Part shown: one piece after another, positions 49,702-63,679 of the stretch
How the letters are laid out: every line of letters starts with the position of its first letter
How positions within the stretch are numbered: the stretch's first letter is position 1
From: Halichondria panicea
Taxonomy: Eukaryota; Porifera; Demospongiae; Suberitida; Halichondriidae
Length of the DNA: 64,000 nt
Reading direction: 5' to 3'
Assembly (NCBI RefSeq): GCF_963675165.1
Contig: NC_087382.1
Location: forward strand, 3,635,963-3,699,962
Notes under the pieces: model-generated
What the model saw: the letters and a program-made list of their open reading frames with translations, nothing else
What the model was told of the DNA's origin: nothing
Database searches by the model: none
Program-made: the position numbers and the translations under genes

Positions 49702-50496
49702 ATTAATTTTAGGGATTTTTGTATAAGTATAGCATTGTCTATAATTATAGTAGCTAGCACTATAACTCAATACACAGGACATCCCCAGAGGTTGCATTTA
49801 TGGAGCATCTTCATCCAGCCACAGGGTTCATGTGGTTGAAGGAACAGCTGAGCACACTTAGTGCTCAACATCCCCTTTTGAGTTTGTTTTGACTACAGAC
49901 CAGGAGCTTACATCACATATGCTCTTTGTAGCTCAGCATGCATGTAAATATTATATACACAGAACTACTGCCTGCATGCACATGTATAGAGCCTATGCAG
50001 CTATAGCTATAGCAAGTCTATATCATGATTACCTGCTGGCCATTGTATGTACTGATAGCTTGGTTGAGTGCTGTGTGCTCTGAGATGTTCTGTGCTTGCA
50101 AATAAGATGACTTTGTGCTGAAGTTTCCTTCTGGAGGGATGCTTCTTGCACTGGATGACACAATCTAGCTGACATATTGATTTGGTTTCTTTGCAAATAT
50201 TGATCGATTGATGTGACTCACTGTTGTGAAGGTTAACTAGCGATAAGATCCACCAGCCTCCTTTTATACTGGATGCACATTCCAGGCTGCATAGCATTCC
50301 ATGTGGCATGTGTGCAAACATGCAATATAAAAAAGGGGAGGATCTAGCTCAAAAGCAAGCAGTAAGTTTTGTTAATTGCAAGATAATTATTGGAACAAAA
50401 AACAAGTGATATAAATTTTAATTGAGACATGCATGCTATATATAATTATAAGTCAGTCTGATTGTCTTCACTGTATCCCCTCATGCAGGGCAGACG
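49702..50496. other. Short spacer between Wnt and GOSR2
   Basis: No exon is recognised on either strand. Any upstream Wnt exon outside the gap would have to lie here or inside GOSR2 introns. Confidence 0.5.
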
Positions 50497-53057
50497 TTAA
50501 AAAATGAAGTAGTAGAGTAATAGCAGAATGATGAGGGAGCTGACGATGAGACAACCAAAAAACAGCCACTTGTCCTACACAGGGGAGAAACAATGGTGAC
50601 AGTAACACAAAATAATAATCATAATTGGATATGTACAGTACAGGTCAGCTGAAAGTTAAACGTTATAACGAAGCCTTACCGCGTTACAATAAAAAAAATC
50701 TGCGTGTAAAACGCTTAGCTAACGCTTGTCTAACGCACCGACCCGCGGGCATAACGAGCGGTTTCTTAGTAACTTTGAGTAGGCAGGCTCAATCTTCCAG
50801 GAATTTGCAGCTAGCCTTCATGTGCTAATTACACTAGCTAGTAAGTTCCTGGAACTCTCTATCTCCTGGAAATCCACTTGAACTCACTATATATATATAT
50901 ATATAGAATGAGACTGAAGCACCCACCTAAATTCCATGCGTGGGCTGGTATTTCGAGGAGAGGCGCCACTCAAGTTGTCATTTTTTCTGGCACAAGATAT
51001 GTGCAAATTCTAGAAGCATCATTAAATATACCCCATTTTCGTATTGCAGAGCATATTCCGAAAATTAAAACTGCGAAAACAAAATGTGGCACGTCACAAT
51101 TTTGAGCTGTACGAATATTTGAAATATTGAAATTAAATATTCGTCATAAATTTTGCACCAGTGACGAAAATTACCCGCTATACGGTAGTCGATGCTGAAA
51201 GCAAGTTTTAACATTCCGGAGAATAAATAAATTCATGCGTCATTGAGCAGCAACCAAGCAGGCAGAATAAAAATACATCAGAAATTCAAAAATGATATAA
51301 GAACCCAAACTGCTGCGTCTCATTAACTTCCCTGCAGTATAAGTGTACGCTTCATTGACATCTGCTTTTGATGCAAGCCATTATAAATGAGCATTGACCA
51401 CAGGTTACCAAGCACCACTATACCGGTTACCATGCAGACACACCATAGAGAGGAAGTCACTAACACAATAAAGCATACTTAGAAACAATCGGAACTAAAA
51501 CTAATTGCCCACAGATTTTTGTTAAGCATATCATTATACAAGAGATTGGTCATTTCCTGTGGGGTAACCGTGGTGTATGCTGACATAGTAAAGCCTTTCA
51601 AGAATGTACGGTTGGTAGATTATGCTGGTGATGACCATCATTCAATAGGCATATTTTTTGGGTGAGAATTATGCAACAAAATAGGAACATTTATAAGTTA
51701 TTTTTGTATATGTGGATATTTTCTCGTCATACGACTATCCTGAGCCGTACAAAAATTTGAAATTTAAAATATTAATTTGGGTAGTTCATATGAAAATGTT
51801 CACCAACAAAATTGTCGTTACCCGCTATACGATAATAGGCAGGTTTTGGAATACAGGTTAGTCGAGTCAGTAGTAAAAACATTTGTAGGCCTGATGGAAG
51901 TTTATATTGATTATCACCTTGGTATTCTATATTCTAGTGTTAATAGATGGAGTCCATTATTCATAGTTTGATGTTACTTACTTGTGTGACGACATGTACT
52001 TTGGAGGGAATAATAGACGATTTGAAAAGAATAATGGACCGTTAACTTGAGCATAAAAGAATAGAATAATAGGTGATAAATATCTCGAGCAAAATCTATA
52101 TATCCCTAGCATCAAGTAATCTTCCATCAGCTTTAAAACCTCACCAATATAGAGTTGGCAAATAGCTCTTCATCCCATTACTGTGTGTGTGTGTGCTGGG
52201 TCATGGATCCATATCAACCTTCCTTTTCCACCTTCCCAACTATTATGTAAAAACACTTATATTGGGGAATATCCACTTTCCCCATAAATGTGTGCAATAT
52301 GTGTGTGTGCCATGCACTGACTCAAGAATGCAATCTAGTGAAAACACTGGGAAAATAGAAACCTTCCGTACATACAAACTTCCCCAATAGCCATGCAAAG
52401 AAAGCTTAAGAGAAGCCGTACAAGAAAGCTGCTAAACCCGCATTACGAGGAAAAAATAAGATCCTGACATACTTTTATCACTCCCGTTTTTTAAAAAAAT
52501 TGTCTTGTGTCAACTCAGATAAGAGGAAACTAATGAAGGAAGTCAAATAACTTGTATGTTATCTGTTGACTTAATATTAGTCCATACCAATAGTTACAGC
52601 AGTACCTGTCAGTATAGTTTGTAATTTTTGAAGGTTATTTTTTGCGAATTGGACTTGTAATCTCGCTTTGACATTATTTTTGCGGCTTTCGTGTTTAAAT
52701 CAGCGAAATTCATGGAAATTTGTTACACAGTGTGTGTGTGTGTGTGTGTGTGTGTGCACGCACAGCACTTTTTCACATCACTTGAAATGCATATTAGACA
52801 ACGTAAGTCAACCACTAGCTACAGTACACAGTGGGACCACACTATAGGCTCTGTACACTAGTCTACACACTGCAGGTCAATCAGTAATCTATAGCTTTTT
52901 GTTTTTAAACTTAAACATATATTCCAAGCGAGGTGAAGGCTTGTAATTTCATCACCATTACTAGGTACCTCTGTAGTCCTCTTCTCTATGAGCCTCATGA
53001 CTGTCGTTGATAGTCCCAATGTGTTAGATACATCCAAGATCTTGGTCCGTACGCCCT

Positions 53058-53113
<56 letters not shown>

Positions 53114-56100
53114 TACGCCCTGTGTGTGTGTGTGTGTACCGTATATCTTCTAATTACCTTAATGTTACTATTATAGACGGGTAGTATAATTTTAGCGTGT
53201 TCAGATTTTTCTCTGTTTTTAAGGTACTAATTTTGGCGGATTTGTAGCAAATTCATTACCACAATATAATTATCTCAAAAGATGTACAAGTATGAGTTTT
53301 AGGAAAGTTTAGAGTCAGATACAGATGAAGAAAGGACTAGCTTGCTTAGCATACTCTCAAAAGTACATTACATTATACGAAAGTACATTAGAAAAAAGAA
53401 AAAAGAAAAAAAAACAATTTTTAATTTTTAATTTTTAATGATATTCATAATTTTTTATTGCATTTTATTATTAGCGCGTACTTAATTTAGCGTTAATTAC
53501 AAATTCACTAAAATTTGCTAAAATTAGTACCGTTTACAATAAGGTATATATCCTGGACACTTTTCTGGGAAATTTTCATTGTTCTAATAACAGCATTTGT
53601 TCTAAATATCCCATTCCAAGCAATGTAGCTTTATATAATTATACTAGCAACTATTACGTTCTAATTATTCCGGACATCTCACATGGGTTGTTCCAATTAA
53701 ACACAATTTGCAGCCTGATAAATTTATACGGTATGTGCGTGTGGGTGGTGTGTGGTGTGTGTGGTGTGTAGACTGCCCACACTGGTTGGTGACGGTGGTT
53801 GGTACTAACCACCTCTACACGACGATAACCACCTCTTAGGCTAGCTAGTTCACCACATGTTAGGCTACATAAAAGAGGCAAATGTGTGTTTTGAATCGAG
53901 ATCAAGGATTGATAAGAGCCACCACTTAGAAAATTGAAGGCACATTCCTGTGTATATACGTGTCAGCAAATAGAGGTTTGGAGGAGGCAATCAAACGAGC
54001 ACTTTTGGGGGATTAAATACCAAGCAGCCAAACAACACCGCACACACACCCACACACCCACACATTACACACACTACATACGCGGTGTCCATTTGAATTA
54101 TTTGAATTTCACTCACTTTCTAAGAAACGTATACCACAAGCACTTGAGGTAAAGATGTGGCGAGATAAGTTGCTAGGCAACCAGGCTATCGGCTATATAG
54201 CACAGTATAATAGAACACATAAAACGAGCTCCCTTACCAGTACATCCAAAAATGGTAAAATTCCGTTCTCCGCAAAATTCAATTTTAGGACAATTTCAAA
54301 AGTGGCCAATAAAATTTCTTAAAATTACATAATGTCATGCAGTTGTACACGTACGGTCTGTTCAGTATGCTCAGTATACATAACATACATGACTTGTACA
54401 TACACATAGGCTAGCTATTCGCAGAAAAAATTATAGTTAATAATGATAATTTACGAAGGCAAATAGGTTATTAAGATTGATTTCATGGCTGGCATGAATG
54501 GACTCCTCCGCATGAACAAATAAATAAATAAGTCAGTGTCTGATGAATTATCAGTGTCGCCAATTTTAGAGTTATGTATATCGTGGGGTAGGAGTGGGCT
54601 CCTCATAACAACGCATTGTAGAGCTCTTAGTTTATGAAACGAGGAAGTGATCTAGACAATATATACACACACACAGTGGGGTGGGTTGTTCTTAGTGTTC
54701 TTAGTGTGGTTACGTGTGTATAATAGGATGAAAACTAAACACAAACAGACAGAGAGAGAGTGAGGGTTTGACCAGATAAGGTTGCAACTGTTCACATGTA
54801 CGTACGCACATGCACGCACGCACACTCACACTATACACACGTGTCCATTGGAATTTCACTCCACATCAGATTATTAGATTAAAGAGGTCAAGTGCAGACA
54901 TTAGCAAAATCAAGTGGCTAGAGTATTTGAGGTACACAACCACAAGCCATTAAAATTCAATTTCTATAAATGCCATAGAAACAACTTCAGTAATACATTA
55001 AGACTTGGGGTAATATATTCACTCTATAGTGCACACATGACCTTAAGGTAAACACTGCTGCTGCTGCAATTAGCTCTGAATTAGAGTTTCTGACAGTGTG
55101 TACATACACAGTCTTTAATCTGTGCCGGCATCAAAGTCATACCAAAGGATAGACTGAGGTGCTAGAGCAGCCACTAAATCAAAGCATCAAGAATAGTTTA
55201 AAAGTCTATTTAATTAGTGTGTGTACAACTGTTATAACAGGTTATTAGCAACTGAACCCACCACCTCCCCCCCCCCCGTGTTTTATAATTATATTTGTGC
55301 TGAACCCCCCCCGTGCTCCTATAAGGTCTCTCTGTGTTGAACCACCCCCCCCCCCACCACTGCTCAACCCCCCCGTGCTTTGTAAGGTATATTTATGCTG
55401 TATACGCACACATACACGTAGGTATAATAGTACCCCTCAAATGGAACAATTAAAGTTTTTAATAACAATTAATGTTAATTAATAGGTTTAATACAGGGGT
55501 GAATTTAACCCCTCTCCCACTAGTGATCTCACAGGGGGTGTGCATTTAACCCCTCTCCCACTAGTGACCTTCTTCGGGGGAGGCCTGGGAACACCACTTG
55601 TTGGTACAACCACATGCAGAATAAGCAGAAATCAAACTACATGTACATGTACATGCACATGTACATGTACATGTGCATGTACATGTACATGCATGAATTT
55701 GTACAAGTCGTAATAATTATGTATAATTATATTATAAGTGCAGGTTGTCAAGGATACTGGAAACACTTAACAAACTTGTAATTGGAAGGAAGGAAGTGTG
55801 TTCAAGTCACAGGAATGGCGCTTCAGCTAATCAACCCTAACAACAAAGAAGAGCTTATTGTGCTGAAATATGATAACCAAGGGTGGGTATAGTTTCGATG
55901 GTGGACAGTACAGCTTCTTTGTCTAGCCACAGAAGATCTACGCAATCTGTGATCTTTGAATGGGAATTAACAATTAAAGGAAATATACGACCCAAAATAT
56001 TTATAACGGGAAAATCTACAAATTAATTAACATACGTAAGTGAGGGGGCGTGAGCTACAAAATGCACTCTGCCGGAAACATGTGCCCTGAGGTAATGACT

Positions 56101-59100
56101 GGATGGAGCCAGCTAGGGAGGATGGAATGTCTGGTGGATGTACAGTCATGAGTGTCGGCTAATGTCAGGTTCTATTAGCTTCCCCCCCCCACAGTGTAGC
56201 TGCTTACCCCCCACCCAGACTAAGTTGTAGCGTCTCTGGCTGCTCTAAGGAGGATGGTAGTTAGTCTCCCACCAGCAGAGACAGTTAGGCTTCACGTTCT
56301 TGGAAAAACAGGTAACACTATCTTTAACGGACGAAGGATGGGAACTGACAGGAAGACCCACAAATTATCATACGTGCAAGTACAGGGCGTGGTGTTACAT
56401 TATTGCGAACATGTACTCATACATGAGTAATTCTGATAGTTTTATAATTTATCGGATATAGTACAGTTTCATCGTCTAGACTATGAAGCCTGAGGGCAGC
56501 TCTCCAGGAAGAACAAGCACTGCTAGCTTTGAAAGGTATGAGAGACGGAAACACCTTAAGGAAATTAAGTAACCAAAAATATGTCCAACAGTAGGAAAAC
56601 CCACAAGCACGGGTAGGCGAGTTTCAAAATGCACTATTGCAAAACTTGTACACTGATGTGTGCTCCCCACTACAAGCCTGCTGTTAGCAGCATGTAGGTA
56701 CGTTCATATTTAGACAATTTGTATCGTACGCTTCCACGATATAATCACTGACAGGAAAGGAACGCACACTCAACGTAACACACGTGACAGTGCACCCTGT
56801 TGTTATCTATAATTATAACTTTGAGTCGGATAATTTGTCTCAGGCCTTAATTAACTACATTATTATACATAACAATTATTGGGCGTTACAAGAGCTTATA
56901 AACTGATAGGTTTTTTACTGTACACAGATATTCAATTTTTCACAACACACACGCATCAAGTTGTCAAACAATTAGAGAGAATACTTCATTCTAGTAATTA
57001 GAACGTACGCAAGCACGAGAGGGGGGGGGCAAGACATACCTATAGGAGTAGCTGAAGACAATAACTGGTTTGGTAAACTTTACGCTAAATATACACGTTT
57101 GTGTTCGTGTCATCTTACAGCTGTGTTGTAGTTCTGGGTTATATTGATAAATATTTAGACATGAGATCACTCAAGTGTGGAGCTTATACTCTAGCATGTA
57201 TTAAACACTCGGGGCTACCACTTCGTGACATGTGGCTTATTACAATTCCAGACATAACTTCTTGACTCCTGCCACAGGTCAAGACTAGCTTGCATCAGTG
57301 ATATTATGTTGTACATTTAAAACCGCTGCATGCACTAGAAATAGACACATGCGTGTGTACACAAACTATTATCATAACATGTCCTGTGCTTTTATTAATT
57401 GTAAATTGGCATTTTAAGAAGCAATTAAAGTATTTAAGTTATTAACAGCGCATAATTATACGTACATGTGTATCACCACGGTTACTATGGCTAGCTATAC
57501 GATATACACATGTATAGTGGATTGCACAACTGTAAAATAATGGCCTAAATTAATACTTAACCAACCTTACAATGGCGACAAAATTGCTGGCTTTCAATGC
57601 GGATAATATGGTGAAGGATTTCTCAAAACAGAATTACAGCGAGAGTACACACAGACAACTTGACTATTTCAAAATTTCGAGAAAAACAAATTTAAAAAAT
57701 GTTTGGAATTTTGAATTTAGGCGGACACAAGAAATACAACGTTTTTTAATACCAAATATGGAATTGAGGTGTCGCATTTTTTACGTATATATAAATTATT
57801 ATCGTACGTTCGTGATTAGTATTGACAACATATGTAACGTGAACACGAGAGACAGTTAGTTACCAACCACCACTACTGACCAGTCAGCAAGTCTATGTGT
57901 ATTGGACTCGCCCTAATCTAAAAAACCAAACCTTCAATTAAACTACAATAATTATGCCTGTACACTGGCACACACCTCTCAGAAATGCAGGTGTGATTTC
58001 GGAGGAGGATTGCACGCACATAGTTCATTAGGTAAACACAAATTTATACGCCCTCAGGAAATGCTCGCAAATTAGTTCTACAACAATCGTCATAATTACA
58101 CACATACATTTACGTTGTACAGTGATGTGCCCACACTGGTCGGTGGTGGTGGTGGGTATTAACCATCTCTAGACAACAATAACCACCTCTTAGGCTACAT
58201 ATTAGGTAGTTTAGAAACAAAAAAAGTAAATTTGTGAGTTGAGTTGAGAGATTGATGATTAAAAATATTCACCAATTTTAGAACATTCTCTCTGACAACA
58301 TAAAACATAATGCTCTCACTTCTCACACACACGCCCACACATACACACTCCTCACACACACCTTGAGAGTGAACCCCTGGTCTCGGAGGCTCGTCAGAAC
58401 AGCTGATCCATGGTCGAGGAGAGAGTCGAGATCTTTGTTAGCAGTGCTCATCCGTTGGTTCTGGTGAAGGGAGTCATCAATTGTGATGCTACTCTCCGAC
58501 TGTGTGTGTGGGGTGTGTGTGTGTGTGGTGTGTGTGTGAGGGGGTGGTGTGGATGTGTGAGGGTGTGTGTGTGGTGTGTGTGTGTGTGTGTGTGTAGAGT
58601 TAGTACGTACTGCAATCCGCTACTGCAGAGATAATTATATTGGTAACTATGATTATGGAATTTCGGATTTTGAGTGTGCAAACAGTTAGTGATCTAATGA
58701 CAACACACACTTATCACACGTAGCTGCTCCACTCAAGCTACATGTATGAGCCCCCACAATATTGATCTGGGGAATTATTTGACCATCAAAATCTAAACAT
58801 GACACCTTATAAAGCTAGTAAGAGAGCTGAAAGAATTCATCTTCTAGTTTGGTAATAGGACATTCTACCCTCAAGTTATGAGCCATCAAAGGTTGCTCCT
58901 TACATGTACACATGCATGTACAATGGCATACATACATGTACACATGCATGTACAATGTCAGCCAAATATCACATGTGCCTCGATCGAAACCCATTAAGCA
59001 ATTTGCTGCAATCAACTCGTTAAAACGTTAGTTCTCATTGTACACACAGCTGCAAGTGGTGTCACAACTTTGGAGACCAACTCTATATATAATATATCCA

Positions 59101-62100
59101 CGCTACTAAGGCAACGAGTACAGATGTGCATACCACCTTACGAGCAACAGATGACATACAAGCACAGTGGCACGGGTCACACCCAAGAAAGCACTACAAT
59201 GCTACTAGTAGCAGTGGTCATAGCAATTACGGGACTACTCTAAGAGAGTGAAAACAACAGATGCTCGTGCTCACATGTGCAGTACAGGTGTGAGAACGAG
59301 TGGGCGGTCGGGGTAACTAAATATGTAACCGACTCTAGCACAGTTGCTATGGTGAGGATAACCGTCACTACAGCTGGAAAATTTGGCGGGTACTATATTT
59401 GGCGAATGATTCATTAATTTGAACCAATTTGTCGTCTCAGGCGTGGTTACTACAGCAATGACGTTGTGTCCACTGGAAAACTTGTAATTTGGCAGTTTAA
59501 AAAGTTACCGACCTTGGGTAAAATGCACCAAGTCGTCAGTTATCTGGTGAATGGTGGTAGCACGTACGTCGATCATTGCCTGACATTAATCGTCACTGGA
59601 ATGCATTACACAACACACATAGGAGGAACTGAAATTCCTTAAAGTCGACTAATCCCTATTACATGTACTATATGGGATGGATATTGCAACTAGAATACAC
59701 ACAGTGTATAGTTTAAGTTACAACCTGTACTTACAACTGTGCACTTTCATATAAAGTGTTCCAGCAGCTCTAATCACTATGATATTGCTGCCTATTCTAT
59801 ATTGAATAGTTGCGGTTGTTTGGGGTAAACACATGTCAACAGTTCATACATTGAATAGTTTGTTTGCTATGAGAGTGGGTGTATGGTAACAGAAGGTATG
59901 TCATCCAGAAGTATACACGGGCAGTCCATTGAATTATATGATGACCTTTAGGGAACTAGAGCATATGCATACTAGATAACTGACACGACTTGTGGGTGGA
60001 AGACTGAAATCAACACATGTCAACAGTGCGTGCATGCACTGAATAGTTTGTTTGCTAAGAGGGTGCAAACATTAGATAGAACAAGATGTCACCAGAAGTA
60101 TAATTTTACAGTTCAATTAAGTACGGGGACTTTTAGGGAACTAGAGTAGAGCACACGCCTAGAGAGAAGAGACGTGACTTGTACAGACAAGATTGAAATC
60201 AACAAACAAAATAAATGTCAACAGTTCATGTACTGAATAGTTTGTTTGCTAGAGAGTATGCGAGCTTGGTACTAACAGAAGAAAGAGATGTCACAGAAGT
60301 GTATACATGCAATCAATACGAATAATGATTATGATGACCTAAACTTAGGAAACTGACAGCCATGCATATAGTTATTGAGAATACGTGACTTGTGTGTAGG
60401 CAGATTGCAGTCAACACACAACCAAGATCATACAGGGCACATGATGGGATAGTAGTTATTGTATCAACATGAGTGGGCGTGCACCAACACGAGTGGGCGT
60501 GCGTTCCTTAGTTACAACATGTGCACAAGCCAGAGGGGGGGTCCCCCTATTATTACAACACCATTAATAAATTTAATTAAATTTATTGCATCATTAATTT
60601 ACATACGTAGATCTTCCGTCTTAAAGCAGTCCGACTAATTACGAGCTATTTCCTAATCACCTTGACATCATTATACGTATTAACTAGAATGTTTTGCGAG
60701 CATTAAACATAATATGCAAACTTTGATCACTTGTGCAAAATAAAATCGCAAAACCTAAACTAGCACTGGTAATTAAATTATACACGACCCTTGCCAGAAC
60801 TCAATAATTATACAGATAGCAAAGGGTCAAGTTTTCTACTGATTTGGCTCATTTGCAAAGGTTTTTCACCAGCAAAATTAGCTGACAGCTGCAAAACCAC
60901 TTGTTAGATATTTAGATATGAACAATAATACTCTTAATTCTAGCCTAAGAGCTTGCATTTTTATTAGGGCCAGACTGAATGATTTAGCGTAGTTGAATAA
61001 TTTCAGCCACTTCAAAAAAATTAATAAAGACAGAACCTAAAAGGGTAAGTTGGGTCGTCGCCCGGTTTCTGTGAAACTTCGTTTCACAGAAACCGGGCGA
61101 CGCCCCAACTTGATTATGTACTTGAGAAGGAGTATGATGACTTCAAAATTTAGGGAAATTACTAACCGATTTGTAAAGAAGTGAAGAAAAGTCCCCCAAG
61201 AGGGAATCGAACTCACGCCTAATCTATAATCTGATCTACGAAGCCACCACCCTAACCACTAAGCCACACCTATTCTGTCCCTACAGATACATACAGTGGA
61301 TTGCAGACTAGCAGTGCACTTGCAAAAGAAAATTGCCATGTAGTATAATTATCATTTCATTCTAGCCTTACCTGTACATGTAAAGCTTGCTCTTTTATTA
61401 GGGCCAAGATACCTATAATTTATGATAGCATTCTTGAAAACCTTAGTATGTACATGTACCTGTGCTTTCAACAATGCTTGCAACGATTTGACTGACTGTA
61501 GACGTAATTTTTTAGGGGGAGAGGGCAAGCCCATGCCTAGAGCCCATCCTAGAGCCCATCCTAGAGCCCATCCTAGAGAGGTTTAAAGACAGTCTGCATG
61601 CTGAAAAATGGTTACCAGTTCAGTTTGCTTTCTGTACATACATGCTACCTAGACAGTACAGGAATCCCTCTATAACAAACTTCCAAGGGTAGTTAGTGGT
61701 TAGTATTAGAGACCACACTGAAAGCCAAAACCATTCATCAGAAGACCACCATGGACACATTACTCATGCTGTTTCATTCATTACATGCCCCCCCCTCCAG
61801 CTTGCACATACTAACAACCATACGTCAGTAAATATTAGTCATCATTATTTTATTGAAACTACCGTGTAGTAGTGATTCTCGCATGACATATGTACAATAC
61901 ATGATATACAGTATTGGGTTTCGTATATACACAGTTGAAAGTGGACATAGAGAACATATGTTGAACCGCGTAACAATAGCAACAATCAGATTATAAGTAC
62001 CGAAGCTTACGTCAGCTATTGACCATGTCTAACGCAATACTATCCAACACTGAAACTGCACACGCACACAACACGGAATATTTTCTAAGAAAAACCAATA

Positions 62101-63611
62101 GAAAGATACACAACAAACTTAACTTTTGTCATTCTATTCGCACCAATAGGGAAACCAGTGTTAGGGGGAATCCCCTATTTGTTACGCTACATTATACCAC
62201 AACATGATTTTTTAAGAGGATTTTAAATTACGTTATCATTGAAAAATGAGGCTGCTATTTGCACACAGTCTATAGTAACCACAGCAAGCTATATAGTACT
62301 TACAACATTGTTGACCCTTTACCAGTTTTACAAAACACTCTATATAGCACTAATAACATTGTCGACCCTTTACCAGGTAAACACCGAGCTATATGGTACT
62401 TATAACATTGTCGACCCTTTACCAGACGACTACCAACGCTAATATTGTGGTTATCTATTAAACGCTCTTTACCATACACACATAACCCTAGAGGTGGGAC
62501 TCACATTGGTAGTGAATCTTCTGGAGAGAAGCTCTTCTCTTTGTTTCTGTTCTTGCTCCTAAGAAGAGTAATATAATAAAAGTAAAACCTGCCTACATAC
62601 ATATAAACCATTGTAACATTGAACATCAATTTGGGCACAATCAATAAAGTTCCTTTGGAGGGCATGACCTCCCTGATATCGAAAGGGGCATGTCTTTATA
62701 CAACAAGGTATTTTAACTCCACCCGTACAAATACCAGTAATGCCTAGCCTAACAAAGAAGTAATGTACTGTCATAAATATCCCCTCCCCTGCATAAATTA
62801 TCATTATCATGAGAAAATTAACCCGATGTTAAACACTTACAGGCATGGGCTATAGCCTACGATATTTTGTCATTGATTTTAAGACACCATCTTATTGAGC
62901 TCATTGTAAGCTTTCAGAAAATCATAAAATTAACAATATTGGACCAACAGAACTAAAGTTACAGCCGTTCAAAGATGCTCTATTGTGTGCTTACAGCTGC
63001 TGACTTCCTGTGCTGGTAGGTGTGGTAGGCATGTTGTATCTGTTGAAGATCTGCTCTCAGCTGATCAACACGGCTGTGTAAGTGGGGGTGGGGTTAGAGA
63101 GTGGGGGGCAGTAAGGGGGTGGGGTTAGAGAGGGGGGGGCAGTGAGTGGGGGGGGCGCAGTTAGAGAGGGGGGGGGGGCAGTGAGTGGGGGGAGGGGTTA
63201 GAGAGTTTTAGTATGTTGTGTTGGGTACAGTGGAACTCATCTTAATGGCCAACTGTGATATAAAGACCAGGTCCCAAATGAATAGTTTGTGTACAAAACA
63301 GCCCCTCAACAAAAACCACCTCTGTATTAAGGCCAAAACATTGTTCCCCAAAAATAAAAAAAGGTATCCAAAGAGGTTCCAGTCTGTTCTCATTAGAATA
63401 ACAGTTGGCCTACGTACATTACAAAACAGAGGGCCAGAATTTGCTTAATTATAATTATAAAATACCCCACTCAGTGTATATGTGTGTGTGTGCGTGTCAC
63501 TCACTTCCTGGCAGCTTGCCGTTGTGTGGGCGGTTGCTTTTGAGCAAATATTTGTAATCTGTGACAGTCTTGCTCCAACTGCTGTAGACCATCTCCTATC
63601 CGGGATTCAAG

Positions 63612-63679
<68 letters not shown>

